Shown: positions 15,063-24,996, numbered from the stretch's first letter. The stretch: DNA of 64,000 nucleotides from DASZVB01 sp036272055 (GCA_036272055.1 DATAZL010000032.1:1-64000), one strand, 5' to 3'. Translations and numbers: made by a program. Notes: a model not told the origin generated them from the sequence alone.

Positions 15063-16691
15063 ATGAAGGCTTCTTCTCGCGCTACTTCCACTGATTCCTT
15101 CTCCGTGTCGTCGAGGGCGCACTCACCCTCTTCCGGAGGCCGCGCGCCGCGCCGTCGTCGCTCTCATCGTGCGCGTCGTGTGACGGGCGGTGGCACGTCC
15201 CGCGGGTGGGGAGGCGAGGTCCGCGCCTGGCTCGGCATGCTCGACGGCCTGCTCACCGCCGTCGAAGAAACGGCGTGGTCCGCGCGCGAGCTCGCCGACG
15301 GCGCACGAGAGGTATGGACGCGCGGCGAGGACGAAGTCGCGAGCACGCGCGACGATGCCGCGGGGCTCTCCGCTCAGGTGTCGCGGTTGACGCAGACGGG
15401 CTGGATGCTCGCGCGCATGGCGGCGGGCTACCGGCTGCACGGGCTCCGGGCGGCGTTCGTTTCCGAACGACGCGCCGACGAGATGCTCTCGGAGCTCCAT
15501 GCGACGAGCGCGCGACGCTTCTACGAGGTCAGCGCCGTGCATGGCGGGGCGTTCATGAAGGTCGGGCAGCTCCTGTCGGCGCGCGCCGATCTCCTCCCCG
15601 CGATCTGGATCGCCGAGCTCTCGCAGCTCCAGGATGCGGCGCCGACACTCGCGATGAACGCCGTACGCGGAGTGGTGGAGAGCGACTTCGGCAAACCGCT
15701 CGAGGAGCTGTTCGCTTCGTTCGACGAGACGCCGATCGGCGCCGCGAGCATCGGCCAGGTGCATCGCGCCGTGTTGCACGACGGGACCACCGTTGCGGTC
15801 AAGGTGCAGCGCCCGGGCATCGCCGGGCGAGTGCGCATGGATCTCGAGCTGCTCGAGGCTTTCGTCTCGAGCCTGCGCGAATCGCTGCCCGACGCGGACT
15901 ACGACACCATCCTGGGCGAGGTCGAGGGCAAGGTGCTCGCCGAGGTGGATTATGCAGCGGAGGCGCGGACGACCACGACGCTCTCCGAGTTCTTCGCGAG
16001 CCACGCGAGCATCCTGGTGCCGCGCCCGGTCCTCGAGCTCTGCTCCGCGCGGGTGCTGACGACCGCCTTCGTTCCCGGAACGAAGCTCACGACGGTGCTC
16101 GACGCGCTCGATGCGCGCGCGGCGGGCGGCGATCGCGAAGCACACCGCGAGCTCTCCACCGTGCTCGGCAACCTGCTCGAAGCGTATCTCCGGCAAGTGC
16201 TCCACGCAGGGGTCTTCCAGGCCGATCCCCATCCGGGCAATCTCTTCGTAACCCCCGACGGGAAGGTCGCCGTGCTCGACATGGGATGCGCACAGGAGCT
16301 ATCGCCCGAAACGCGTGCCCGTTACCTCGGGCTCCTGCGCGCGTTCATGCTGGGTGACGACGAGGACATGACGCGCCTCTTCGCGGAGCTCGGCTTCAGG
16401 ACGCGCAGCGGTCGCATCGATACGCTCCGCACCTTCGCCGACGCGCTGCTCACGGAGATACGCCAGGCCGCATTGTCGGGGAAGGTCGCGTGGCCGACGC
16501 GCGACGAGATGGCTGCACGCGCCGGCGCGCTCCTCCGAGCCTGCGAGGACGACCCCGTCCTCACGCTCCCCGGCGAGTTCGTGATGATGGCGCGCGTGTT
16601 CGGCACCCTCGGGGGCCTCTTCTCGAGGTACCGCCCGGAAATCGACTTCAGCCGTCACGTGCTGCCCTGCCTCGGCGGAGCGCTCTTCTGA
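15063..16691 (+). CDS. ABC1/UbiB/ADCK-family atypical kinase (542 aa)
   Basis: Family members are ATP-binding proteins linked to ubiquinone metabolism or lipid homeostasis. Diagnostic motifs are present: the KxGQ signature in FMKVGQLLSAR (about residue 166), the Ala-rich nucleotide loop PIGAASIGQVHR (about 223), the Lys in VAVKVQRPG (about 245), DPHPGN (about 387) and VLDMG (about 404). The first 90 residues are Arg/Ser-rich and then helical. The ATG at 15063 is preferred because GAGG lies six bases upstream; in-frame ATGs at 15027 and 15048 would put operator-like sites inside the gene. Partner genes for quinone biosynthesis are not nearby. Confidence 0.85.
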   Translation: MKASSRATSTDSFSVSSRAHSPSSGGRAPRRRRSHRARRVTGGGTSRGWGGEVRAWLGMLDGLLTAVEETAWSARELADGAREVWTRGEDEVASTRDDAAGLSAQVSRLTQTGWMLARMAAGYRLHGLRAAFVSERRADEMLSELHATSARRFYEVSAVHGGAFMKVGQLLSARADLLPAIWIAELSQLQDAAPTLAMNAVRGVVESDFGKPLEELFASFDETPIGAASIGQVHRAVLHDGTTVAVKVQRPGIAGRVRMDLELLEAFVSSLRESLPDADYDTILGEVEGKVLAEVDYAAEARTTTTLSEFFASHASILVPRPVLELCSARVLTTAFVPGTKLTTVLDALDARAAGGDREAHRELSTVLGNLLEAYLRQVLHAGVFQADPHPGNLFVTPDGKVAVLDMGCAQELSPETRARYLGLLRAFMLGDDEDMTRLFAELGFRTRSGRIDTLRTFADALLTEIRQAALSGKVAWPTRDEMAARAGALLRACEDDPVLTLPGEFVMMARVFGTLGGLFSRYRPEIDFSRHVLPCLGGALF

Positions 16692-16773
16692 GACTCCGGA
16701 ACAGCTCGTCGCAGAGCTGTCTGACGCATCTTGTCCGTTAATTCGCCGCCGGCTTCACGCTAGTCTCGACCTC

Positions 16774-16953
16774 GTGGCGTCCCTCACCTGCCCTCACTGC
16801 GGCGAACCGGTCGATACTTTTCCGGATCCCGGCGGGGGCGAGCATCAGGAATACATCGAGGATTGCGCGGTGTGCTGCCGCCCGATGGTCGTCGTGGCGT
16901 TCCTCGACGAGGAGAGCGGCGAGTACATGGCGAGCGCATCGCCCGAAGTGTGA
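16774..16953 (+). CDS. CPXCG-type small Cys-rich protein (59 aa)
   Basis: A GTG at 16774 opens a frame of 59 residues: VASLTCPHCGEPVDTFPD, then CAVCCRPMVVVAF, ending in MASASPEV. The CPHCG...CxVCCRPM pattern with a short acidic tail matches the CPXCG small zinc-ribbon family, whose function is unknown. It lies 82 bases after the kinase gene and ends ten bases before the convergent lipoprotein gene. Confidence 0.75.
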   Translation: MASLTCPHCGEPVDTFPDPGGGEHQEYIEDCAVCCRPMVVVAFLDEESGEYMASASPEV

Positions 16954-16962
16954 GTCTTCGGT

Positions 16963-18297
16963 TCAGTTCTTTTCATAGTCGAAGTCGAAGCGCATGATCG
17001 CGTTTGCCGGCACGGGGTTGTCGCAGCTGAAGCGCCAGATGAAGAACGCTTTTTGCTGCGTGGAGTACGCCAGGCCGACCGCGTCGTTGTAAGGGAGCGC
17101 GGCGCTCGCGGCGTGCCACGATGCGGCGCCGTCGGACGACACCATGATCGTCTGCGAGCCGACCATCGCAATTCTGCCGTCAGGAAGCTCGATCGGCGCC
17201 GACGCCTTGAGCTGGCCATTCGCGGGAATGTCCGTGAACGAAACGCCCTTGTCGGTGCTCTTCGCAACGCCGTCGTTGCTCGCCCAGTAGATGTCGCCGC
17301 TCTTCGCCCAGAGTGGTGCGTCGATTCCGCCGGATGACGTCACCGGAGCCCAGTCTTTGCCGGCGTTCGTCGTGCGGAAGATCCCCGACGTTCCGCCTGC
17401 GTAGCCCGCCAATCCCACGAGATACGTTTGCGCGTCGATCAACAGCGGGACGCTCGAGAAATTCGTTCCGCCCGGGAGATTGGCGCCGACGTTCACCCAG
17501 GTCGCGCCACTGTCCGTCGACAGATAGACAGTTTGCTTCTGCTCGTGGCCACCGGCAACCAGCGTCTTTCTGTCGGGGTCTGCGAAGTCCACGCTGACGA
17601 GGTCGTCATGGTGCACGTCCCCGAGCGCGTGGAACGTGTCGCCGTCATCCGTCGTCACGTAGACGCCGCCCGCGTTGTAGATCCCCGATTCCCAGAACTG
17701 GTGCGGGTGAGACGGATCGAAGACGATGGACGACGTCCGGTTCGTGATCTTCTGCGAACCCGCGCCCATGCCGAGTGCGTGCCAGCTCTTGCCGCCGTCG
17801 GTGCTCGCCCAGAGGCCGTTCTGTGCGATCCCGGCGATCAACATGTCCTCGTCCGGCTTCGCGGAGAGATGCGACAGGTTCCCGCACTCCGACGCCATGT
17901 TGGCGAGATTCGCGGTGACGTTCGTCCACCCTCCGGGAGGAGTGGTCGCACCCTTGCCGCCGCCAGTGCCCGCGCCGCCCGAGCCCGGGCTGCCGCCGCT
18001 TCCACTCTTGCCGCCGCTGTTGTTCGCGCCGCCAGAGCTCGAGCCTCCGCCGGTTTCGCTCTTGCCGCCGCTGTTGCTCGCGCCCCCTGCGGTCGAGCTT
18101 CCGCCGCTGCTCGGTTTTGCGCCGCCGCTGCTCGGCTTTGCACCGCCGCCGTTCGTGGCGGCGCCCCCCTCCCCTGCGCTCCCGCCGCCACTTGCAACTG
18201 CGCTGTCGGCGTCGCCGCGCGCCGCTGAGTGGTCGCTGCTGCAACCCAGCGCGAGCACGGTGGCGATCGCACAGACGTATCTGGAAGAAGACTTCAT
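16963..18297 (-). CDS. Exported lipoprotein with BNR/sialidase-type beta-propeller (444 aa)
   Basis: The ATG at 18297 has GGAGG upstream and gives a lipoprotein signal peptide (YVCAIATVLALGCSS). A Gly/Ser linker of about 95 residues (repeats such as GGAKPSSGG) follows. The propeller domain shows repeated Asp-box-like segments: STDGGKSWHALG, TTDDGDTFHALG, STDSGATWVNVG, TTNAGKDWAPV, STDKGVSFTDI and SSDGAASWHAAS. That pattern is shared by sialidases, photosynthesis factor HCF136-like proteins and sortilin-type propellers; no catalytic residues for a sialidase can be assigned. It is the last gene of the operon with the MauG-like peroxidase. Confidence 0.8.
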   Translation of the reverse strand: MKSSSRYVCAIATVLALGCSSDHSAARGDADSAVASGGGSAGEGGAATNGGGAKPSSGGAKPSSGGSSTAGGASNSGGKSETGGGSSSGGANNSGGKSGSGGSPGSGGAGTGGGKGATTPPGGWTNVTANLANMASECGNLSHLSAKPDEDMLIAGIAQNGLWASTDGGKSWHALGMGAGSQKITNRTSSIVFDPSHPHQFWESGIYNAGGVYVTTDDGDTFHALGDVHHDDLVSVDFADPDRKTLVAGGHEQKQTVYLSTDSGATWVNVGANLPGGTNFSSVPLLIDAQTYLVGLAGYAGGTSGIFRTTNAGKDWAPVTSSGGIDAPLWAKSGDIYWASNDGVAKSTDKGVSFTDIPANGQLKASAPIELPDGRIAMVGSQTIMVSSDGAASWHAASAALPYNDAVGLAYSTQQKAFFIWRFSCDNPVPANAIMRFDFDYEKN

Positions 18298-18314
18298 GGC
18301 TCGCCTCCGTGGCG

Positions 18315-20063
18315 TCAGTTCGAGGTGGTAAGCAGCAGATCGACTCCGGTGACCACCGCGCGATAGTCTCCGGTCCAGGTGCCGGCGGTGCGGAGCTCGA
18401 GGACGTTGTCTCCGCTCTTGAGCTCGCCGGGATCGAGCGCGACCACCTGGTTCAAGAAGCCCGCGCCGTGTCCCGCGCCCCCGATGTCGGGATTGAAATC
18501 GGTGAAGGCGGTGGCCTCCGTTGCCGTGATGAAGCGGTCGTGAAAGGCGCCGCCGTTCAGCCGGTATTGCAGATTGATCGCCGTGGGCGGCTTCGAGACG
18601 CCGTTCCAGTCGAACCACGGATACGAAGCGGCGAAGACGAGCTCCGCGCGGGTAGCGCCCGTCGGATCGACGCCGGGAATGTGCAACGTCGCGGGCGCAG
18701 GTTCGTCGTCCCTCGGGACGACGTAGCCCACGTTCCGGCCTTCACCGTCCGCGGTGCAGGTCACGTCGGGATCGCACAGCGTATCGTCGTCGGGATTCTC
18801 GGCGATCACGTCCCCCCGCCAACGGCAGACGCCTCCCATGAGGCAACCGCTCAACCCCTTCGTCACCGAGAGGGAGTCCGGCACGTCGTACTCGCGAAAG
18901 CCGGTGACGATCGGACCGTCGAAGCCGACGTTGTCCCACCGCACGGTCCACGCGGAGCCGACCCAGTACTTCATGGTCGCGTGATTTCTCACGATGAGGT
19001 TCACCGAGCCGCGCTCGAACGGCAGATTGAGCTCCGCCGAATAGAGCATGTGGAAATTCGGGAACGTCACGCCGTCCGGTGACGGATCCGACGCCCACAC
19101 CTCGAGGTGTCGCGCCGTCAGGTAGACCTCGACGTGATTCAACGCGTCCCGGGACGTGCTCGCGTGAGGCGTGGCGCAGTCGAAGGACGGGCGCGCCGCG
19201 GTCTGCGCGTAGTCGGCGAACGCGAAGAGGCCGGCTTCGACCGTATGCTTACCGTTGCACCATCCCCCGTTGAACTCGATCTCGAGCCCTTTTTGCGGAC
19301 CCGAGCCCCGCTCTTCCCAGTCGAAGCTCGGAGCGGGCGAAGGAGCTTGCGAGATGGAGATCGCGGGCCACCCGCCGAGCCCGTTGTTCTCCAGGCTGAC
19401 ATCGAACTTCAACGTGCCGGTGCGGCCCGCGAAGTCGAACGGTTGCCGGATGCGATACGTCTCCAGGCCGTAGTTCTGTTCGGCGGCGACAGCGAGGAAA
19501 TGGCGGCTCGGGACACCGGCCGTCGGATCACAGATCAGAGCGTCGGAATCTGCGACGGCGCGCGCGGGCAGGTTCGTCCGGCAAGCGGGGAGAAGCGCCG
19601 GACCGATGCCGATCGCGTCGGTGAGGCTCGCGGGGTTGTACGGCTGGCCGCGGGTGACGCTCCATTTCGCGGGGTCGAGCTCTCCCGAACGACCGCCGTT
19701 CGCGGGACCGGTTTCGAAAGTGTCGCAGAACGCCGGCGCGTCGAAGCCGCACGTGCCTTTCTGCGCTGTGTAGGGTGCGGCGTCGGGGCGCGTGAAGGGA
19801 GCGTCGAAATCGGCACCGCCCGCGTCGCGCCGTGTCGACGGCGTGCCACCGCCAGACGAGACGCTGCCGTCGAGCGTCGTGTTGCCGCCGGCAGACGAGA
19901 CGCTGCCGTCGAGCGCCGTGTTGCCGCTATGGCCGCCGGCAGACGAGACGCCGCCGCCCGCGCCGGAATGGGCCCCCCCAGAACCCGCTTGCGACGAGGT
20001 CCCGCTCGAGCAACCTCCGGCGAGGGCGACCGTTGCCATGACGGCGAGTGCTCTTCGGTTCAT
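18315..20063 (-). CDS. Exported lipoprotein with LamG/concanavalin-like fold (582 aa)
   Basis: The start overlaps the peroxidase stop codon (ATGA), so the two are translationally coupled. A lipobox (ALAGGCSSG) is followed by a Gly/Ser linker with repeats of LDGSVSSAGG. The middle (FCDTFETGPANGGRSGELDP, LKFDVSLENNGLGGWPAI, LNHVEVYLTARHLEVWA) resembles a jelly-roll carbohydrate-binding or glucanase-like domain. The C-terminal 180 residues (CLMGGVCRWRGDVI, LRTAGTWTGDYRAVVTGVDL) form a further beta domain. No catalytic pair could be assigned. It is probably surface-exposed. Confidence 0.7.
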   Translation of the reverse strand: MNRRALAVMATVALAGGCSSGTSSQAGSGGAHSGAGGGVSSAGGHSGNTALDGSVSSAGGNTTLDGSVSSGGGTPSTRRDAGGADFDAPFTRPDAAPYTAQKGTCGFDAPAFCDTFETGPANGGRSGELDPAKWSVTRGQPYNPASLTDAIGIGPALLPACRTNLPARAVADSDALICDPTAGVPSRHFLAVAAEQNYGLETYRIRQPFDFAGRTGTLKFDVSLENNGLGGWPAISISQAPSPAPSFDWEERGSGPQKGLEIEFNGGWCNGKHTVEAGLFAFADYAQTAARPSFDCATPHASTSRDALNHVEVYLTARHLEVWASDPSPDGVTFPNFHMLYSAELNLPFERGSVNLIVRNHATMKYWVGSAWTVRWDNVGFDGPIVTGFREYDVPDSLSVTKGLSGCLMGGVCRWRGDVIAENPDDDTLCDPDVTCTADGEGRNVGYVVPRDDEPAPATLHIPGVDPTGATRAELVFAASYPWFDWNGVSKPPTAINLQYRLNGGAFHDRFITATEATAFTDFNPDIGGAGHGAGFLNQVVALDPGELKSGDNVLELRTAGTWTGDYRAVVTGVDLLLTTSN

Positions 20064-21457
20064 GGTGACCCGGCACTTTGGGGTGGGACGAGCAGCGCGG
20101 CGGAGGGCCCCGGGCCGTCGAGTGTCTTCAAGAAGCCGACGAGATCCGTCTGTTCACCGTCGGTCAGGCCGAGCGGGACGAGCTCGTTCGTGCCGGGGTA
20201 GCCGCCGCTCGGATCTCCTCCGCGATCGTGGAACGCGACGACCTCTTCGAGCGTCGCGAGCTGGGCGGTGTGAAGGAAGCTCGGATGCGACGAGAGACAG
20301 CGCAACGACGGCGTGCGGAATGCGCCGACGAGCGCAGGGTCCGTCGTCGCCGGTATGGCGTGACGATCGCCGTCACTGAACGCGCCGCTCGTGTTCAAGG
20401 GGTCTTCCCTGAGCGCGTCGATGCCGTCGGAAGCGCCTCGATCTCCGGTATCCGTGAACGCGACCGCGACGCTGGCCGGTGAGAGGCCGATGTCGTGGAA
20501 TTTTTCGTCGGTGAGGTTCGGTCCCGAGTGACAGCTCACGCACCGCCCGCGGCCGACGAAGAGCGCGGCTCCGCGCTGTTCGCTTGCGGTAAGCGCCGTG
20601 TCGTCTCCGTCGAGCCAGGCGTCGAATCGGCTCGCGCCACAGCGCAGCTGACGGACGTACGCGGCGAGCGCTTTCGCCGTGTTGACCGTGACGCGCGTCA
20701 CCGCGGTCTGGTCCTCCGGGGCCATCGCGTCGTACTCCGCGCCGTCACCCGGCTTTCCGCGGCAGGTGTAGGTCGCGCCGCTCATCGTCCGCACCTCGAC
20801 GCAGCCCGCTTCGGTGGGCGCGAGCGCGGGGAAACGGGTTTTGTCGTCGAGCGCCGGCATCTCGCCGAAGAGCGCCTCGTACTCGGCGCGGTGAAGCGCA
20901 AACATCTGCGTCGCGACGAAGAGCCGCCCCGAGTTGAATTCTTTCTGACCCTCCATGACACCCACGGCCTGGCCCCAGATCGAATCCCGGCGCCCGTCCC
21001 AGTTGTAGAGGGGCGCGTACGCCACTTCGAGCAAGGAGGGTGTCCGGCGCGAGGTCCACTCGGCGCCGAGCGAGATCTGATGGTGCGGGCTCCGTGTGTC
21101 GACGTACCCGGAGTTCGGGACGTGACAACCAGCACAGCTCACGCGACCCGCTTCACCTCGCATGCCGAGCGTGCCGCCGGTGCCGTCATTGTCGCCTTCG
21201 ATGAGCGGACCCGATAGCGACGCGTCGAAGAAGAGCCGCTGACCGAGCGCCCGCGCCCGCGGATCGTCCGCGACGCGGTTGCTCGGATCTTCCGGTGGCG
21301 GAGCGGCGTCGTAGTGCAGCTCTGCGAAGGCGGCGCGCGCGTCCGGCGCTTTTGCAGCCGCCGGTTTTGCGTCGTTGCCAGCGCCGTCGTTGCTGGAGCC
21401 GCAGGCGGTGAGCAACGCAACGCCCGCGAGCGCCGCGAGACGAAGCTCAGCTCCCAC
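20060..21457 (-). CDS. Di-heme cytochrome c peroxidase, MauG-like, lipoprotein (465 aa)
   Basis: The lipobox LLTACGSS at the N terminus indicates an exported lipid-anchored enzyme. Two c-type heme sites are visible: CAGCH (about residue 113) and CVSCH (about residue 312). Family signatures include RRTPSLLEVAYAPLYNWDG and VGVMEGQKEFNSGR. The MauG/CcP family reduces peroxide or oxidises protein Trp/Tyr residues. The gene overlaps both neighbours, an 11-base overlap upstream and ATGA downstream. In Methylococcus, a surface cytochrome c peroxidase is co-encoded with the copper-binding MopE/CorA protein. The neighbour at 21447 suggests an analogous pairing, which is inference. Confidence 0.88.
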   Translation of the reverse strand: MGAELRLAALAGVALLTACGSSNDGAGNDAKPAAAKAPDARAAFAELHYDAAPPPEDPSNRVADDPRARALGQRLFFDASLSGPLIEGDNDGTGGTLGMRGEAGRVSCAGCHVPNSGYVDTRSPHHQISLGAEWTSRRTPSLLEVAYAPLYNWDGRRDSIWGQAVGVMEGQKEFNSGRLFVATQMFALHRAEYEALFGEMPALDDKTRFPALAPTEAGCVEVRTMSGATYTCRGKPGDGAEYDAMAPEDQTAVTRVTVNTAKALAAYVRQLRCGASRFDAWLDGDDTALTASEQRGAALFVGRGRCVSCHSGPNLTDEKFHDIGLSPASVAVAFTDTGDRGASDGIDALREDPLNTSGAFSDGDRHAIPATTDPALVGAFRTPSLRCLSSHPSFLHTAQLATLEEVVAFHDRGGDPSGGYPGTNELVPLGLTDGEQTDLVGFLKTLDGPGPSAALLVPPQSAGSP

Positions 21458-23813
21458 CGTACCACCGCGTCCCGCAGGGCATCAGGTGCTCGTCCCACGC
21501 CGGCGCCGGCACGCTCCGGTCGACGCCGAAGTCGTCCATGTGACGATCGAAGTGAGAGACGCTGTAGCGCTTGAGATACTGCTGTCCGGAGCCGTCCGGC
21601 ACGACCGATTCGTCGATGGCGGAGTGATAGAGCACGCCGCGGAAGGCGACGTTGACGGGACCCGACGGCATGCGCCCCGCCGGCATTACCGCGCACCCTG
21701 CCGGCGCATCGTCCATGAAGACGTAGACCCTCTCCGTCGAGGCATACACGTCGAACTTCACCGGGCGGTCGTAACCGGCCTTGTCCCCGACGACGGGAAC
21801 CGGGTTCCACGGCACGGTCCACGTGTCCGAGTAGTCGCCCGCGTGATCGCCGTAGATGTTCGCCCGCGGGCACTGGACCGAGACGCCCCAGCCGCGTTGA
21901 TCGCAGAACTCGACCTGAAGCTCGTGATAGCCGCCGAACGGTTGCACGATGATCGACTGATCCGAGCCGGGAGGCGCCCCCATGTCGAACGGCAGAGGAC
22001 CGAGCCGCGCATGAATGGGCACGTTGTCGAGCGGCTGGACGTCGCCTGGGTTCAACACCTTCGCCGTCGTGATCATGAGCTGCGGGTAGCGACGGCCGGT
22101 GGAAGGCACTTCCGTGGACATCCGGACGTGCAAGAAGTTACCCGTGGTCACCTGCGCGCCGAGCCCGAGCGGCACCATGCTCATGTTGCAGCTCGAACCG
22201 CTGTCTGCAAATCCGAACACGAGCTGCCCGAGCATCGGACCGAACGTCAGATTGTCGGTGCAACCCGAGAAATCGACCGCCCACTTGTCGTTGCGGTAAA
22301 TGTAGACGCCGTTGTTACCGCTCGTGAGCTCGAAGGGAGCCCACGTTTCGCTCGCGTCGAAGCCCTCGAACCAGTCCATCGGTGGTTTCGACGCCGGGGT
22401 CGCGTTCACGAACGCACGCGCCACGGGCTTCGGGCGGTTCTTCGGATCGTGTTGCCCGTTGATGAATACCTCACCCGAGGCATTCCGCGCTTCGTCCACC
22501 GTGATGGACGGATAATTGAACGAGTCTGCCGGTGCATGCACGGAGGCGACGTACCCACCCGGGAACGGGCAGCCCTGGTCCAGCGCTTCGACTACCAGAG
22601 TGGTCGGATCCGTGAGCCCCGGCCACGTCACGGACCAGATTGGTTGATTACCCTGCTCGAGCACGCGCGCGAGACGCGCGTCCCCCGCCGCGAGGACGTC
22701 GAACGAATTGTTGCCCGAATAGAGCACTCGATGGAGCGCGACGCTGCCCGCGTCCTGGGAGGCGAGCACGTTGAAGCGCGTGCCCTGATCGGCGACCGTC
22801 TTCGGATCGTCCTTCTTGCGATAGTCCGCTTCGGGGCCGTCCGTGTAGAACACGGAGACATTGCCGTTCCAGAGCCCCTTGTACAGGGTCCGATAGATGG
22901 GCCGCGGCGCGTTCGTGGGGACGTAGAACTGTACGCCGTCGTCGCGAAAGCCCTGCGCGACGAGCTTGTCGCGCGCGTCCGTCCCGACGACGTAATCGGC
23001 TAGGTTCCCTTCGCCATAGATGGGCGCGAGATAGCTCGCGTTCATGAAGCCCCCGCCGCCTTGCGGGTCGCTCAGGCGATACACGGGGTCCCGCCCGTCC
23101 CCTGGCGTCAGAAAGACGTAACCGAGGATGGAGTCTGCCTCGCTCCGGATGTAGTTGTTGATGAGGTTGCCGTTCGCGCCTCCGGTGAACGACGCGTCGT
23201 ACAGGGCCCCCGTGTCGTCCTTTCGCGCCATGAAGGGACGGTCCCCGCCGCAGCGGTAGATCGCGTTCTTAACCGTGACCTCGCCGTTCGCGCCGACGAG
23301 GACGTCTTCCGGCTTCGGGAGCGGATAGATGCGGTAATCCAGGGCTCCGGGGACGGGCTCGAACTCGACGATCGTCGTGTCGCCGGTCTGAGTGGCGTGC
23401 ACGTTGTCGATCTTCGGCAGGTCCGGCAATCCCGTCTTGCCGGGCGCGAGACACGCGCCGCCCGTGCACGTGAAGCCGCTTCCACTGCCGCAGCTCTTTC
23501 CGTCGCAATCGGAGTCGAGACAGTCTTCGTACCCGTCGCAGTCGTCGTCCACGCCGTCGCTACAGCTCGTCTCGCTCTTGGAAACTGGCGTGCACGCGGG
23601 GGTGGGCGGAGGTGTGTGCGTCCCTCCCGCATCGGGCGACGTCGCTCCGCCGGCACCCGCGTCGTCGACGTTTGACCTGGCGCCACCCGTGCCGGGCGCG
23701 CCGGACGTGCCGGCTCGTACGGCGAGGACGTGCGAATCTTGTCCGCACCCTCCGAGGAGAAGAGCCGCCAGAGCGGCGCCGAGGGTCGCGGACGGTCGGA
23801 GCTGGCGGGTCAT
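21447..23813 (-). CDS. Large exported lipoprotein with Asp/Cys-rich metal-binding-like motif (788 aa)
   Basis: A lipobox (ALLLGGCGQ) and Gly/Thr linker precede a cysteine and aspartate cluster at about residues 75-125 (CSDGVDDDCDGYEDC, then LDSDCDGKSCGSG). This cluster is the MopE-type metal-binding repeat of myxobacterial surface proteins. The remaining 650 residues are beta-rich with fibronectin-like opening (DNVHATQTGDTTIVEFEPV) and two concanavalin-like stretches. It ends 11 bases inside the peroxidase gene, so the two are co-expressed. Its start is 43 bases after the stop of the outer-membrane-like gene, with a GGTCC/GGACC hairpin in the gap. Confidence 0.75.
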   Translation of the reverse strand: MTRQLRPSATLGAALAALLLGGCGQDSHVLAVRAGTSGAPGTGGARSNVDDAGAGGATSPDAGGTHTPPPTPACTPVSKSETSCSDGVDDDCDGYEDCLDSDCDGKSCGSGSGFTCTGGACLAPGKTGLPDLPKIDNVHATQTGDTTIVEFEPVPGALDYRIYPLPKPEDVLVGANGEVTVKNAIYRCGGDRPFMARKDDTGALYDASFTGGANGNLINNYIRSEADSILGYVFLTPGDGRDPVYRLSDPQGGGGFMNASYLAPIYGEGNLADYVVGTDARDKLVAQGFRDDGVQFYVPTNAPRPIYRTLYKGLWNGNVSVFYTDGPEADYRKKDDPKTVADQGTRFNVLASQDAGSVALHRVLYSGNNSFDVLAAGDARLARVLEQGNQPIWSVTWPGLTDPTTLVVEALDQGCPFPGGYVASVHAPADSFNYPSITVDEARNASGEVFINGQHDPKNRPKPVARAFVNATPASKPPMDWFEGFDASETWAPFELTSGNNGVYIYRNDKWAVDFSGCTDNLTFGPMLGQLVFGFADSGSSCNMSMVPLGLGAQVTTGNFLHVRMSTEVPSTGRRYPQLMITTAKVLNPGDVQPLDNVPIHARLGPLPFDMGAPPGSDQSIIVQPFGGYHELQVEFCDQRGWGVSVQCPRANIYGDHAGDYSDTWTVPWNPVPVVGDKAGYDRPVKFDVYASTERVYVFMDDAPAGCAVMPAGRMPSGPVNVAFRGVLYHSAIDESVVPDGSGQQYLKRYSVSHFDRHMDDFGVDRSVPAPAWDEHLMPCGTRWYGGS

Positions 23814-23856
23814 CGGGAGACCAGTGTGCCGAGGTCCGAAAGTGGACCACTCGTCG

Positions 23857-24993
23857 TCACAATCTCGTCCGAATTTCGAGCGTGAGGGCCGCTCCGGGTC
23901 GGACGGGCCACGGGGTTACCACGCGCTCATGTCCGTTCGCGTCCTGCACGTCGTAGTGGGTGTCCCGGAGAGACACGTCACCGAAGAGACCTGCCGCCGC
24001 GCGGAAAGCGCCGACCGTGAGCTCGTAGCGCGCTTCGAGGCGCACCATGGGGACCGTCGCGTCGCTCCTCGACGCGAGCGCGAGAGACGCACTCGGCGTG
24101 GCCCTGGGTAAGGTCCGTGTGAAATCCGCACCGACAGCTGCCCCGACTGAAAGCGCGCTCGCGCCCTTCGAGGTGCCGACATCCACGCCTCCGCGAAGTG
24201 ACGTGGTGCGAACGTCTGCGTCGAGCCCGCTCGCGTCGATGAATTGACCGAGGCCGTATTCGAAGACGACGCGGCCGCGGAAAAACAGCCCGTTCTCGCG
24301 GCGCAGCGCGACCGCCGTCTCGAGCCCGAGGCCATGATCGAACCCGAGCTGGCTGCCACTCCACTTCGCGAAGCCGCGCGCACCGAGCTCGTAATCGAAC
24401 CTCGACGGCCGCGCCGGTGAAGCGACGCTCGTCACGTGGTCGTTCGCCGTCGGCAGCGGAGCGCTCGACGGGCTCCGTTCCTCGTCGTCGAGCTCTTCCG
24501 TGTCACGCGAGTCGCCGGCATCGGCCGATAACCCGGCTTTCGCTTCTTCACGGCTCACTCCCGCGCTCGAACGGAGCAGCGCCGCAGTCGACGTCTCCAC
24601 GACCTGCGCAATGAGCTCCCGCCCGAGCTCGTCCAGACCGTGCTTCAGCGCGAGATGCCGCAAGAGGAACCGCTTCCCGAACGGTCCACGAAAATATATT
24701 TTCGCGCCGTGCGCGTCGGGCTCGGTGACGAACACCCAGACCCGGCCGTCATTTTGCCTCTCGGAGAGGAGCGCGCTCGCGCGAAATCGTGCGCGGCGCT
24801 CGAACTCCGGTGTGACGCCGTCGCGTTCGAGAAGTTCCGACAGCACGGCGCCGAGCTCCTCGCTCTCGCCAGCTCTTCCGATGAGCACGACGACCGCTCG
24901 CGCCTTGGGTTCGCCGGCCGCGCTCACTCGCGGGGCGAACGCCCAGGCGAAAGCGAGTACCGCTGATGAGAAGCGAACGATGCGGATGAGCAC
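23857..24993 (-). CDS. Exported protein, probable outer-membrane beta-barrel, sigma operon (378 aa)
   Basis: Starts at GTG 24993, three bases after the preceding stop codon. An N-terminal signal peptide (FSSAVLAFAWAFAPRVSAAG) leads to a cytoplasm-like periplasmic domain and a charged linker rich in Ser/Asp/Glu. The C-terminal 190 residues alternate Gly, aromatic and polar residues (FDYELGARGFAKWSGSQLGF, FRAAAGLFGDVSLRDTHYDV) as outer-membrane strands do, and end in EIRTRL. Related sigma/TPR/barrel trios are common in myxobacteria. Function unknown. Confidence 0.6.
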   Translation of the reverse strand: MLIRIVRFSSAVLAFAWAFAPRVSAAGEPKARAVVVLIGRAGESEELGAVLSELLERDGVTPEFERRARFRASALLSERQNDGRVWVFVTEPDAHGAKIYFRGPFGKRFLLRHLALKHGLDELGRELIAQVVETSTAALLRSSAGVSREEAKAGLSADAGDSRDTEELDDEERSPSSAPLPTANDHVTSVASPARPSRFDYELGARGFAKWSGSQLGFDHGLGLETAVALRRENGLFFRGRVVFEYGLGQFIDASGLDADVRTTSLRGGVDVGTSKGASALSVGAAVGADFTRTLPRATPSASLALASRSDATVPMVRLEARYELTVGAFRAAAGLFGDVSLRDTHYDVQDANGHERVVTPWPVRPGAALTLEIRTRL

Positions 24994-24996
24994 GGA

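Noticed and set aside
21375..23003. Long plus-strand open frame opposite the 788-residue lipoprotein
   Set aside because: It is antisense to a lipoprotein with a signal peptide and metal-binding-like repeats, and its composition is Arg/His/Val-biased without motifs.
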